Positions 1-10,231 of a DNA stretch of 64,000 nucleotides are shown here, piece after piece. Source of the DNA: Paramacrobiotus metropolitanus (taxonomy: Eukaryota > Tardigrada > Eutardigrada > Parachela > Macrobiotidae). A program made the position numbers and the translations under genes. The notes beneath the pieces are model-generated. The model saw nothing but the letters and a program-made list of their open reading frames with translations, was not told the DNA's origin and searched no databases. Numbering within the stretch: position 1 is the stretch's first letter; each line of letters opens with the position of its first letter. The stretch is from positions 372,001 through 436,000 of the forward strand of contig NW_026570256.1 of assembly GCF_019649055.1 (NCBI RefSeq), in the 5' to 3' direction.

Positions 1-1782
1 AAGCGCTATTTGGTCCTGCATAGCACAGAGATCGGTATGGCGTTCAGCTGTCTCCGCCCACGCGGATATCTCGGAGCGCCAGTCACACCACAGTCATTTC
101 GTCAAGTGACAATCCCCATCGCTCAGCTGATGTTTTACTCCCACGCAGAACGTCGCAGTTACGAATTTTCGGATAACACTGAAGATACTCTAGAGCGAAT
201 CCGGGAGTTTCCGTCATTTCGTAGTCGTTTTTTGCGAAATACTCGCAATATTATGTTTCTCGGCGTTAGCGAAGACAAAGTTGAGCTGCTGTGTAGAAGA
301 GGCTATAAACTAGAAGCCGACGAAGGGCTCGTGTTCTCGGTATCCGGAGAGTGGTATAAAAGACTGTTTGCTCCTGGGTCAGACACTATTATTCCGTGCC
401 GCCGCGCTCTGGAAGAGATGCTTACCATTATTACGTTCCAGCATGGTAATTGTCATAAGAAAATTTCCTTACTGTATTGTGTAAACTTTTGCCTCTAACC
501 TGTCACAATTGCAGACCTGAACGAGCTGGATGAAACCCGTTTTGATGACCTTTACGTGGAACTGTGTCTGATGGTTTTCGGTTATTTAGATGTTTTCGAC
601 CAGCACTGCCTCCGCCGGTAAAGAGCCGGTAAAGAACTCAAAGCGCGCTTACCCAGATCAGTAGCTCACAGTAAATAAACTGGGCTTAATTTAAGGCTTA
701 ACTAATTTTATTTTATTTCATCGTATGTTGTTAGAAGTCAAGTTACGCTCTTGTTGCTTTTGTATAGACTGTTTGTTTTTCAGGTCGTGCAGTTATTTTG
801 ACCATTTATTGTCGTCGGTTGTTATCCAGCAATTTATAATTCTGCCATATCAGCCTGAGCATACGACACAGATTTTGAGTTATTTTACCTGCCGTGAAAA
901 CGTCTGTGAAATGGCTTACATTCTTGCGAGCTGTGTTACCACGAAAGCCAGAATTTTTATCTCACTGGCAATTGGAAGGACCGGCTACGCCCAGTCACAA
1001 TGGTACCACGATGTTTGGGCGTGCAGCTTGATTATCTGGTCATCGCCAACAACTCCGAGCTCTTCCTACACGAATTTTTTCCATTTCCACGGTCAGATCT
1101 CATGTTGTACACGTACGACTTAGTGGACATTCAACCCAATTATCTGTATCTGGCCGAAGGTGCTGGTGTTGATTATGCTTCCCTTTGTCGGCGTGTTGTA
1201 CTACAAAATTGCTGTTTCAATAGCAGATTATCGATATGTTTCATAGCAATTATGATGATCGATGCAGTTCAGCATACGAGTATGTTCATGCCGGAAGCGC
1301 CTGAACGACGGCACATCCGATGTTGTCATGACCCTTTTCATATCACCATTCCTCGTTGGCAGTACACTTTCACCAGTTCATCGACACCCACCTTTGAAAC
1401 AACCTTCAGGTCCGCGCTCGCGGAGTTTTGTCCGGCAGTGAAGAGCAGACAGGTGGACTCCTTATTGCGTTGGCTTGAGTCCTTGGCACCTGAAGATTTA
1501 GAACCCAGAAAGTGTATTTGGCCATTTATTGCGCTGACTTATGAGCTGTGGGTTTGCTTGAACTGCAAAAGCTTTTGCAGATATTCTCATTTTCATAACG
1601 GGTTTTTATAATTGGACAGGTGGAAAGAAAAGCCTCCCAAGTGTCTAGAAGACGCCAAAAAAGACATTTCCACCAAATTTTCTTCGAATAAATTGATGTT
1701 GCAGACACTTGCTCTGTTGCTACCGTGCATTACTGACGGATTTTGTTCCAATACACACGCGGTGGACAACGAGACGCTATGA
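1..1782 (+). pseudogene. F-box family protein copy 1 (5' truncated by window, frameshifted)
   Basis: Four exons can be placed: A <1-445, B 515-617, C 784-1547, D 1620-1782, with GT-AG boundaries and phases 1, 2 and 2, the same as in the copy at 12568-18340. Exon A matches that copy around RGYLG.PV.PQSF. Exon B (103 bp in both copies) encodes an F-box-like stretch (DLYVELCLMVFGYLDVFDQH). Exon C shares LVIANNS and CIW.FI. Exon D shares WKEKPPK and LQTLALLLPCI. Exon C has a frame break near 960-975: the frame reading ...ARIFISL must change to read NWKDRLRP...LDYLVIANNS, and its 764-bp length is out of phase with the 753-bp paralogue exon. The break could be a true pseudogene lesion or an assembly error. 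F-box proteins usually act as SCF ubiquitin-ligase adaptors; that role is inferred here. Confidence 0.72.
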
Positions 1783-2350
1783 ATTACCATAGTACAGTAG
1801 GCTGTTGTCTGGTTGTAATAAAAAAACGGCATATAAACTTTTGTAATTGCTTTGCAAGACAATCTCGTGTAATGACATGCGACCGACAAAATTCCGTAAC
1901 AAGCAGACGGAAATCCTTACTCAAGATCGTTCGTATGGAGGCAGGTAAGGTCACCAAACGCTGTCGATATACGCGAACAACGCCACCTTTTCCAGCGCTT
2001 GTGAACTGGAATCCTTACCACGCGATGCAACAGAAACTTGCATCTCGATGGTTCTTATAGAACGTGTTCCTGCGGAATGATGTCCTTCATTAACAGAAAA
2101 CCAGAAAAAACAAAATACCGAATTCCAGACGCTGCTTAATCGATGTAGCGAGTTTTACTCCCGTATTATCAGCTTCACAATCATAAAATTGCCTTACTGA
2201 TAAAGGAAACCAAAAAAAAAGTATTCTTGTATCTGCTCAGGGTCTTACTGCCACAGACACAATTTCACATTAAGAGCGACTGGCATCGAATGCGCCAACG
2301 CGGATTCTCCAGGCAGTCAGGTACGAGCTACATTGAGCTATTGAGCTCGT
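1783..2350. other. Spacer, no gene seen
   Basis: This is 3' flank of F-box copy 1. An open frame overlaps exon D but shows no similarity to anything else in the window. An imperfect short duplication containing gagctcgtacattgagctat lies at about 2326-2362, just before the retrotransposon fragment. I see no other structure. Confidence 0.5.
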
Positions 2351-2363
2351 ACATTGAGCTATT

Positions 2364-3335
2364 CATAGGTTTTATTCACTGACTGGAACGGAGAGCCTTG
2401 ACTTGGTGCACCAACTGTGGCAAGCAGCATCGGGTGCTAAATTACCGTCAGAAAACCAACGAAAGACACAGAAAGTGTGGGACGCCGCTCTGGTCAAAAA
2501 ATCTTGCGAAGATATCACAAACTTGTATGCAAATGATGTTACACATTGTGCGCCTTTGCTTGCAGTTGCGCGGCCGGAATCGGGCAAATGGCTGAACGCC
2601 CTCCCTGTACCTTCACTCGGAACGTTGATGTCAGACGAGAGTTTTCGTGTAGCAGTTGGACTACGTGTCGGCGCGCCAATTTGCAGTCCCCATCTTTGCG
2701 CTGACTGCCGTCTGCCTGTCGACCAATACGGCCACCATGGACTTTCCTGTAAGAAGAGCGCTGGACGTTTTCTTCGTCACTCTTCCTTGAACGAAGCAAT
2801 TCGGAGAAGCCTAGTTACCGCCAATATACCGGCCGTACTGGAACCGAGAGGGACCAATGACGAGGATGATCGCCGGCCGGATGGTGTGTCGCAGTCGCCT
2901 TGGAGAAACGGACCACGACTACCTTGGAACGTGACATGTGTTGACACCGTGGCCTTGTCTAACGTCATCATCAGCAGCGTTAAAGCCGGAGAAGCTGCCA
3001 GGAAAGCGGAAGAAGAAAAGTGCCGAAAGTACGAATATCTGGCGCCGGAGTACGACTTCGTTCCTTTAGCTTTCGAGACTTTTAGCGTCGGCGGCCCAGC
3101 TTGTGTGAAATTTTTACGTGAGCTAGGAAAACGCTTGAAGGATGCTTCTGGAGAAAAACCATCATAGAGTTTTTGATGCAACGTCATAGTATTGAAATAC
3201 AGCGCTGGAATGCGCTGTCTGTGACGTCCACTGTTCCACGTTCTGGTGGTTTAAATGCTGTTTACTTTGTGTTATAATGTTTTTTGTAAGTGATGTGTAA
3301 ATTACTGTCTAATAACTAAACCAATAAAATTTTCA
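2364..3335 (+). mobile_element. 3' fragment of a non-LTR retrotransposon
   Basis: This covers the C-terminal coding piece (next entry) and its 3' untranslated tail, which ends near an AATAAA signal at about 3322. No reverse-transcriptase core (FADD/YADD box) is visible upstream, so the copy is truncated at its 5' end, as is usual for LINE insertions. No poly(A) tail or target-site duplication was identified. Confidence 0.55.
2403..3167 (+). CDS. Retrotransposon C-terminal domain (zinc knuckle plus endonuclease-like)
   Basis: The open frame continues upstream past 2403 without a recognisable start, so 2403 is only a nominal boundary. The protein reads LLAVARPESGKWLNALP, then VAVGLRVGAP, then a Cys/His cluster (C.PHLCADC...HHGLSC), then LNEAIRRSL, then RPDG and W(N/D)VT.VDT. 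This order is what I know from the C-terminal part of transposon-encoded reverse transcriptases common in invertebrate genomes. RPDG followed by the VT.VD strand resembles a PD-(D/E)XK restriction-like endonuclease core. The domain assignment is inference from motif order. It is a decayed mobile-element fragment unlikely to serve the host. Confidence 0.55.
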   Translation: MVHQLWQAASGAKLPSENQRKTQKVWDAALVKKSCEDITNLYANDVTHCAPLLAVARPESGKWLNALPVPSLGTLMSDESFRVAVGLRVGAPICSPHLCADCRLPVDQYGHHGLSCKKSAGRFLRHSSLNEAIRRSLVTANIPAVLEPRGTNDEDDRRPDGVSQSPWRNGPRLPWNVTCVDTVALSNVIISSVKAGEAARKAEEEKCRKYEYLAPEYDFVPLAFETFSVGGPACVKFLRELGKRLKDASGEKPS

Positions 3336-3680
3336 CCCCTGACTTGAAACTGGTATTATTGATGGCTATGCGATTTTCCCGGGCGTGCAACCGGGGCGAG
3401 ACGAAAACGATGCTGCGAGCCGAAAATGTAATTCGAAAAACCGCCTCACTCGCGCTATTGGTTGCCATTTTTGGCCATGTTCGAAATTATGTCACTTTCG
3501 AACGCTTGCTTCGCCAAAGCAGCTTCTGATGCATCCAAAAACTTAAGTTTTTGGATGCTTCGTTTGGGGGGCTGGGGGGGACGTTAGGCGTGCAGCTTCG
3601 GCTGTTCAAAAATACAGTCTCAACGTTGTACTTGATTCAAGCGGCAGCTACTTACAGTAGTATCTAGCTTTATCGCCTTT
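3168..3680. other. Retroelement tail and GC-rich spacer with a hairpin
   Basis: After the retroelement tail comes a CpG-rich stretch (about 3345-3500). It is followed by a perfect palindrome at about 3532-3562 (gcatccaaaaacttaag and its complement) and a G-run near 3565-3580. This lies immediately left of the Harbinger genes and may include that transposon's left end, but I could not find a matching inverted repeat on the right side. Confidence 0.4.
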
Positions 3681-3813
3681 TTTGATTCTAGAACTTGGTT
3701 CTTTTTCTAAATCATTTATTTCGAAGTTGCACGGTTTTATAAGTATCTGTGACTCTGTGGTTTTCTTCTGTGTGCATCTTTTACATAATTTTCGTGAAAT
3801 AGAGTACTTAGCC

Positions 3814-5606
3814 ATGGCATTCCAAGTAAATGGCCCATTTAGCAGAACAGACATAGCTAGTAGACTTGCTGGCGGCACTCTAGAAATTGCGAACTGGAGC
3901 AATGTAGATCCTCATGAATTCGTCAGCGTATTTTTTCCCGGCTCAACACACAGCGTTCTCCTTCCTCAAGTCCCATCTTCGAGTCAGCTTCTTGCGGAGA
4001 CAAGTCAATTAGCTGAAAATAATCTTGACAGTAACGATATGTTCGATGCGCAAGCTGTTATGCAGATACCTAGCGGAATACCGCGGAGCGAAGCCAAGGA
4101 TGGTCCTCTGACGCCTGTTGATATTTCGGAATCAAACTCCAGCGTCGCTGCAGAAGTGAAGAGAGCAAGAGGTCGTCCGAAAGGACCAGAAACTAGCAAA
4201 CAGCGAAAAAGAAAAGAAAAGGCAGATAAGCGCAAACTGGACGAAGAACAACGAGATATCTCAACATGTGCACGGTATGCTGTGGTTGTTGAAAATAATC
4301 CCTGGGACTGCAAGCGTAACAGCCCAGGGTTTTACAAGCGCTGGGCCACCATTGTTAAGATTTTGAAGTCCAAGAACTTGCTGGAGAATACTCCTAATGC
4401 TGGACGTCTGTTTCAAAATGCTATCGGGAAAGCGCTCGCTGACTATCGAAAGACTTACGTAGAAAGACCAACTGGAGAGGAACCGCCGCCAAAATCGGAG
4501 GAAGATGAACTCGTTGGTGAAATGTACCGTCTAAAGCAATCCGGAGATGCTGGAGAGGACTCCCTCGAAGCGGATGACCGCGAAGCTGGATTAGAAAAGC
4601 GCCAAAATGCGATGAAGCGCTTGGGAATATCTACTGGCAATAAGACTCGACACGTTCTATCACAGGATACACAGATGACGGCCAGATTCGAGATTATAAT
4701 TCGGATGAACCGCAATATTTAAAAGAAATGGAAGAAAGTCTTGTTGGGAGGTTGGACAGGATGTCTAGCTTTCGTCTTCATTATCCAGGTACGTTTCAGA
4801 ATGCTTAAATGCAAAAAAACTTAATTTAATCTAACCAGAAAAACTGCACGTCTTTCAATTTAATGTGTTGTATACAATGTAAGTAATAATTTTTTAACTT
4901 CAACCACCTCGCTTTCATGCCGAATTTTTATTTTATTATTTAAGGATTAGGAATCTTTATTACTGTTTTTTACTACTAATGGTGACTATGTTTGACTAGA
5001 CGAATCCACAAAAGTACAACTTCGCACCACGCCGAAGTCCGGCTTAGAAAGAGTTCGAAAGGGAAACCCCGTTGAAGCGGATAACCGCGAAGCTAGTAGC
5101 TTACAGGAAGCAGCTGAGGACGACAAAGATTACGATAATTTGGACAGTTTTAATGGTGTGTTGCAAGCCGTAACGATTTCCTGCAATACGTAATTTATGA
5201 AATTATGTGTCTGCTTGCAGAAAAAGCGTTGCAACTAGAGAGTTCTAGTAGCTCTCCTGAAGCAAGTGGGCCAAATAAAAGCAAAGGCGATAGCACCAAA
5301 GCGGGAATCCGCGGACGGGAAAAGGATATTGTGGATGCCGTTATGTGCTTTTCGGAGACGGCAAAGGAAGCCGCAGACATGCAGTGGAAGCAATGGTGTG
5401 CCGAACAAAAAGAAATTGCCTTGGATAGGGAAGCAAAAAGAGAAATAGAAAAGCAAAAGCTTGAGCTGGAAAGAGACCGTTTAGAAAAAGAAATTGAACA
5501 GCGGAATAAGGACCGCGAAGCTGATTTGCAGAAACATTTGGCAACAGTTAAGGCTTTGGAAAATGTCATGGATCGTTGTTTGAGCAGAAATAACGAAAAA
5601 ACTTAA
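3814..5606 (+). CDS. Harbinger DNA-binding partner protein (frameshifted)
   Basis: Three exons fit: 3814-4788, 5000-5155, 5221-5606, with GT-AG junctions and consistent phases. The start is the ATG of MAFQVNGPF. Features in order: an AT-hook-like basic stretch (ARGRPKGP), a lysine/arginine-rich segment, a trihelix/MADF-like region (NPWDCKRNSPGFYKRWATI...), acidic linkers, and a long C-terminal charged coiled coil (about 100 residues rich in E, K and R). Near 4670-4690 the frame must slip by one base: the reading that gives DDGQIRDYNSDEPQYLKEM continues openly to the splice donor, whereas the other frame stops at 4722. The gene is therefore probably broken, or carries a sequence error. In this superfamily the partner helps bring the transposase to the nucleus and the transposon ends. 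Confidence 0.68.
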
Positions 5607-5666
5607 TTTCAAGCTGTAGCAGCACTGTAATAACAGCTTTTATCAGAGAAACTTGAATAAAATTGT

Positions 5667-6859
5667 TTAATTAATAAAGGCCGCGGCGAGGTATTCCTCT
5701 AGCATCGGTGGTTCCACCTTAAACCGGCGACTGATAAGTTTGCAGCCGTACAAGCAGGTCAAGCAGTTAGTAAGCAAAGCAGAGACAAGATAAATTTTCG
5801 CTGTCTGCTGCCAGAGCAACTGTTGGCTGCGAGAATAATTCCCAAATGCAAAATATCTTGCAATTTTTAAAAATCCTAGCTCAACAGCAACGCGACATAA
5901 GCATAAGTCTTTGTTAAACTGAATCTCTTCCGGAGTTAGGTTCAATCCCTTGTATGGCGTTTGGATTTCCGGAGAAATTGTATAGCCTTTATCGGCAAAT
6001 AAACAGTAATCGGGGTTTCCCCAATCGAGGTTTTTCCTCTTCAGCCGGCTTCGCAGTTTGGTCCTTAACAGCATGTACGCATCGTGTCTTCGTCCTTCCA
6101 CTGGTCCAAACATGTTAATGATAAGCCCGTCTGGTGCGACAACAGATTGAAATTTCATCACATGACGGCCACTGTGCCCGGAATAATATTCTTCCTGAAA
6201 TACGCTCGGCTTGCAAATTGCTCTTGCTGTACCATCAATAAAGCCCCAGCAGTGCTCTACAACAGCCCATACATTTATGGCACAGACACCAAATGAAGAA
6301 TACTTCTATGCAATAACGACAGACAGAAATACTGTCCCAACATACCGTATCGGCCTTTGCTTTCGCGGAAAACCGCTTCAGAGTATTTCTCAATGGCCTC
6401 TGGAGTTATCCAGTCAAGAGATTCGAGCAGCCGCCCTTTACGGCTGTAGATGTGACTAATGGTCGTATTAAAAATTCGGGATAACTGGCTCTGGTCTCTT
6501 CCCAGAAGATCCATTGTATCAACCCACCGGTTCGGGAAATCAAGACGACGCAATGTCACAGCAAAAGCTACCTCGGCGCTTACGTTGGTTCCGTTCGAAC
6601 ACACAATGCGGTCAGGCAGTTCCAGCGCATCCAAGAGCCGTCGGAAATCGGCATAAGATCGCATTCGAAAAAAAGCTCGAAACTTCTCCCGAGGCATTTC
6701 CTCTAAGCCAGTGTGATTGCGGTCATAGAACCGCTCGAATTCTCGGTCAGCATGGGTCAGGAGCGCGACACCCATAAATAAATGATCCAAGGTTTTAAAC
6801 ATTGCACGCCTGCGCTGGCGTCGCTTGGCCTTGAACTTTTTACACATCATGTAATGCAT
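5667..6859 (-). CDS. PIF/Harbinger DDE transposase (DDE_Tnp_4 type)
   Basis: Two exons: 6859-6346 and 6256-5667, separated by an 89-bp intron (gtatgt...tag). The joined frame is open and gives 367 residues, starting at MHYMMCKKFKAKRRQRRR. The N-terminal half contains a helical DNA-binding region (SAEVAFAVTLRRLDFPNRW, then DLLGRDQSQLSRIFN). Catalytic-core motifs are visible: CWGFIDGT (first Asp), GPVEGRRHDA (second Asp), ADKGY, and RVAVELGFLK (putative Glu). Length and motif order fit PIF/Harbinger transposases (roughly 350-450 residues). It cuts and pastes its own element in the nucleus. All three catalytic positions are present and no stop interrupts it, so this copy could still encode protein, although its partner gene appears frameshifted. 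Confidence 0.85.
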
Positions 6860-7015
6860 GGTGGGCAAAAGAAGGAAAACGTCGCGATTATAAGAGGTAT
6901 TCCTCGAAAATAAGAGGACTTCCTCGGGTTTAGAATATGGATAAGGTACAGTAACAGAAAAAACCGAATGCCGCATAGATTCCACGTAAAACAGTGCACT
7001 ACATGTCTGTTGCAT

Positions 7016-7930
7016 GTAATTTAACTCACTTGTAAGTTGTAACCAAGAAAAAACGAGAAAACTAAAGATAAAGCACTACTTGGGTGATAAAAGTGCACAA
7101 TTTCTGCAAAATTTAGAAAAACAAGCTAAAATACCAAACTTTGAAAATTTTTGAAAAAAACAACACCGTTCTTTATTTTTGGTTATCACTTGCTGAATTC
7201 AATAGCGGACGCGCGAGCAGCTTGAGATCGCATATACGCTAGATGATGTCAAGCCGGTTATCCAGAAACTATTGAAGCTGCCTGTCTGCAAGGGGTGTGG
7301 CATGATTTTAATTTACTTTCGGGATTTTTGCTTCCGGCTGCGGCTTGAAAATCGCAAAGCCATCATTGATGTTCGTTGAATAGATGATTGCTTCATTGGT
7401 ACCTTGTCGAGATAAAGGACCAGCATCAGCAACCTGCTTATTATCTGCACGCTTTCGTTAGCCAGCTGAAAAACAATTTACAGCTGAAATACCGAATGAG
7501 CTCTAATGTATCAGTAATTATTACGAAACTGCTTCCACTTTACCTTCGTGTTCTTTCTGGTTTAGGGTGACTTTACAGGTTCCAGATTCCTTTCCATTTC
7601 CTAATTTTTGGTTCAAGCTTGTCGTAGTCAATACGGCTGTATACGCACTGGACTGACTGAGTCAAAGCATTCTCACTTTCTCTAAGGCTGTGTATAAACC
7701 ACAACCCTTTTTCATCCTGAACAAAAAATTAGGAAACTGACTGTAATTTCGAGCGCATTTCGAGCGTTAAATGAAATGTGAGTCGGATAGTGGCAGCATC
7801 AGCATCATTCTAAATGCTATCTTCCAAGACCCATGACCTGATCTTGATCGCCTGCTATTCTTCAGAGTATAATGCCATAAAAATAAGAACGACATCAGTG
7901 AGTTCATTATCGAATCTGGGAAGAGATAAT
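7016..7930. other. Spacer, no gene seen
   Basis: Mostly AT-rich sequence. A short open stretch at about 7246-7380 (DDVKPVIQKLLKLPVCKGCG...) is not recognisable and has no exon signals I trust. It may contain the right end of the Harbinger element. Confidence 0.4.
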
Positions 7931-7934
7931 TTCC

Positions 7935-8065
7935 GTGCACTCTAGGTGCATGTGCATTGTTACCAGCGTTTGAAGAAGGCATTCGTCCCAATTACCAATG
8001 AGATGCAAAATTTTGGCATCTTGGCGGATAGTATCCCCGATAACGTGAGCTAGATCCCGGTTACA
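7935..8065 (-). pseudogene. Remnant of F-box family exon C (copy 4)
   Basis: On the minus strand this reads RDLAHVIGDTIRQDAKILHL and then IGNWDECLLQTL...MHMHLEC. It aligns without gaps to the exon C segment RDLAHIIGSTISQDAKILYF, IDNWEQSLFVLAN...MRVRLDW of the gene at 12568-18340. Similarity fades on both sides and no other exon of this copy was found next to it. Its strand is opposite to the neighbouring remnant at 8791-10196. Confidence 0.75.
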
Positions 8066-8790
8066 GAGCAGTATGGGCTCACATTTGAGCTTTCATTGGC
8101 GTACTTATTTAGTTTGTCAGTATTTTACACTGCCAGAATACTTTCCGCGGCAATCGTCAAAGCATTTATATATTTTCTAAAAACAATAAAACCATTTTTA
8201 AAGGAGACAGAAACCAGCATGAACGGTTGAACACTCCATTGCTTCGATTTGCGCAATGTGAAAAACGTATAAACGTAGGGAAGTTTGTGCGACGAGAGTC
8301 GCTTTGGGGATATTACCACCGCACAGCTTCAGCAAGAAGCGAAAAAAAGGGAACCAAGCCAAATTCCACGACATAGTATTTTATTCTTCCGAATCTGCTA
8401 CCAAATTGATGGGCATATACTTCAACTTGGTCTGCATCGGGAGGCATGCTGTGCGGAATAAACAGTGTACGGAAACGGAAGCAATAGCAACGCAGCCCAT
8501 GTACATCTGCCATACAAGTACTGATAACTTAAATCATCGTCAACCATCCGGTAGATACGCACTGGCAACAACCACTCTAGGTAGTACTGCATTGCTACAA
8601 ATACATTTTCGACATTATTGGACAAGCATGTTGTTACGCCTACCTGCGTAATAATTAGTGGATTTCGCTTTGTAGATTTTAGCTAATTTGATCACGGTCA
8701 AAAAAGCACCCTTGCCGCCATCAAAGAATGGGGAACCGACTGATAATTTATTCCGGAGAAGCTCGCTTACACGAATTCGTACGACAGCTC
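8066..8790. other. Spacer between two F-box remnants
   Basis: Several overlapping open frames of 60-115 codons occur on both strands, but none shows motif content, splice structure or similarity to the intact family member. I see no supportable gene. Confidence 0.4.
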
Positions 8791-8867
8791 TACTCCTTGA
8801 CAAGCAAATATTGTGAGCCAGAAGAATGCATTTGGCCGTTAATTGTCTGATCTTATGAACTGTAAAC

Positions 8868-9621
8868 GGGTAGTACTAATTAATGTTACTGGTACGGGTA
8901 GTGGTACTGGTAGTGGTAGCATGTTATGTTACTGTTACTGTTAGTGGTAGCGACAGTGGTTCTGCCACTGGTAGTGGTACTGGTTGTGGTAGCGATTACG
9001 ATACTGCCACAAGCAGAAGTGTTACCGGGAAATTATTATAACTTCGCTTCCTTGTTAATAAATTTACAGAGAGTGCCGAAATACGATTAAGTTTTGCAGT
9101 TTTCGTCGGCTGCTAACACAAGCGGCAGCCAGGCACACTAAGAGGCGCTGTGGCAGTTATGAAAGTAACAAAATTAATAATTTTTTGTTCGATCTTATGT
9201 ACGGGCGGGTGTTTTACCGGGTGGCTGAATAAAATGTTGGTCTGGTTTATCAAGTTCCACTTGTCCTTGCTTAACTGAGATCACGCAATTTCATCAAAAG
9301 GACAACATTTGTAGCATGAAAAGAATTTAAAAAAATCTCAGAAATTCAACTTTTTCACAAAACTGCAGAACTAAATCGTATTTCGGCACTCTCTGTTGAT
9401 CTATTGACCTGGAAGCGAAGTTATAACAATTTCCCGGTAACACTTTTACTTGTGGCAGTATCGTAATCGCTGCCACTACCAGCACCATTTTACCATGAAA
9501 TGTTACCACAACCAGTACCACTACCAGTAAAAGAACCATTGTCGTTACCACTAACAGTAACACTAACATAACATGCTACTACTATCAGTACCACTACCAG
9601 TAACATTAACTAGTACTACCC
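8868..9621. mobile_element. Long-TIR foldback element, Mutator-like, with 9-bp target duplication
   Basis: The element starts GGGTAGTACTA and ends TAGTACTACCC. Its arms (about 8868-9105 and 9358-9621) are long imperfect inverted repeats made largely of GTTACTGGTAGTGG-type runs. The 9 bases ACTGTAAAC occur directly on both sides (8859-8867 and 9622-9630). Long terminal inverted repeats with a 9-bp duplication are the hallmark of Mutator-like elements. The roughly 250-bp middle shows no transposase, so it is non-autonomous. An open frame across the right arm is an artefact of the GTT/GTG repeats. Confidence 0.85.
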
Positions 9622-9711
9622 ACTGTAAACATGGAGCATCATTTGCACAACCGGCATCAGGGCGGCGTGATGCTTAAAAGGATTTTAATTTATCTGTACA
9701 GGTGGAACGAG

Positions 9712-10036
9712 GGGAAGTATTCTTCTTCCGTACGAAATCATGGCATCTGTGCATGCTAGCTAATGCGTCGCCATCGCGGTAAACTTTAGTCGCCCAGGAG
9801 TACCTTGTGTTTTTAGCCCTGAAATAACCTGTCTTACTCGATCTGCGATAAAGTTGTTCGCCGCACAGCAGAATTCCACCAAAACCGAGTAAAAAGGCTT
9901 TCGAAATACGATAGTTTTGTCGCACAGAATTGATCAGGTCGGTTAAAACGAAATAGCTGTTGACAAATGGTGAGAATCTTGCACACCGGTACAAAAGCCT
10001 ATTAGAATACAGTAACTAACGAATCTAAATCTGCGA
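9712..10036. other. Insertion inside exon D of F-box copy 3
   Basis: Exon D similarity stops after the first codons (near 9711) and resumes at about 10037-10040, so roughly 325 bp of unrelated sequence separates the two parts. A 106-codon open frame spans most of it on the minus strand (YRISKAFLLGFGGILLCGEQLY...), but I do not recognise it. No clear duplicated target or inverted ends were found. Confidence 0.5.
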
Positions 10037-10231
10037 TTAAGCACCTGGATGCCGTTAAAGCCGACATAATATCTCATTAGTTTTCCCGAAGAGCTGTGTT
10101 ATGTATCCACTGGCACTACTACTTCCGTGTATCACTGGTGGATTCTGCAGTGTTGCTCAAGCAGTCGACAACGAGACACAGCCAACGCCAGAGTAAAACG
10201 GATCATACTGCCGATCCAAGCAAACTGTACC

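Larger units (their letters stand above)
3650..7015. mobile_element. PIF/Harbinger-type DNA transposon with two convergent genes
   Basis: The element holds a plus-strand DNA-binding partner gene (3814-5606) and a minus-strand DDE transposase (5667-6859) facing each other, with only about 60 bp between their stop codons. This two-gene layout (Myb/MADF-like protein plus DDE transposase) is the known architecture of PIF/Harbinger elements. Outer limits are approximate: no convincing terminal inverted repeats or 3-bp TWA target duplication were found by eye in 3300-3660 or 6900-7300. Confidence 0.75.
8791..10196 (+). pseudogene. F-box family remnant, copy 3 (exons C and D, two insertions)
   Basis: The end of exon C (8791-8863) reads LTSKYCEPEECIWPLIV, a stop, then SYEL. 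This is nearly the same as LTSKDCEPQTCIWAFIELSYKL in the intact gene. Exon D begins at 9702 after a normal acceptor (ctgtacag) with a few matching codons, is interrupted, and resumes at about 10040-10196. There it reads HLDAVKAD, a frame change, then KSCVMYPLALLLPCITGGFC...AVDNET and a stop, matching exon D of the other copies. The splice donor of exon C lies inside the 9-bp target duplication of the foldback transposon at 8868-9621. In-frame stops and frame changes make this a pseudogene. Confidence 0.82.

Noticed and set aside
3300-7300. Terminal inverted repeats of the Harbinger element
   Set aside because: Candidate matches between the left and right flanks were too short and interrupted to claim.
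9327-9569. 80-codon Val/Leu-rich frame that looks like a membrane segment
   Set aside because: Translation of GTT/GTG/CTG-rich arms of the foldback transposon; both arms give similar artefacts.
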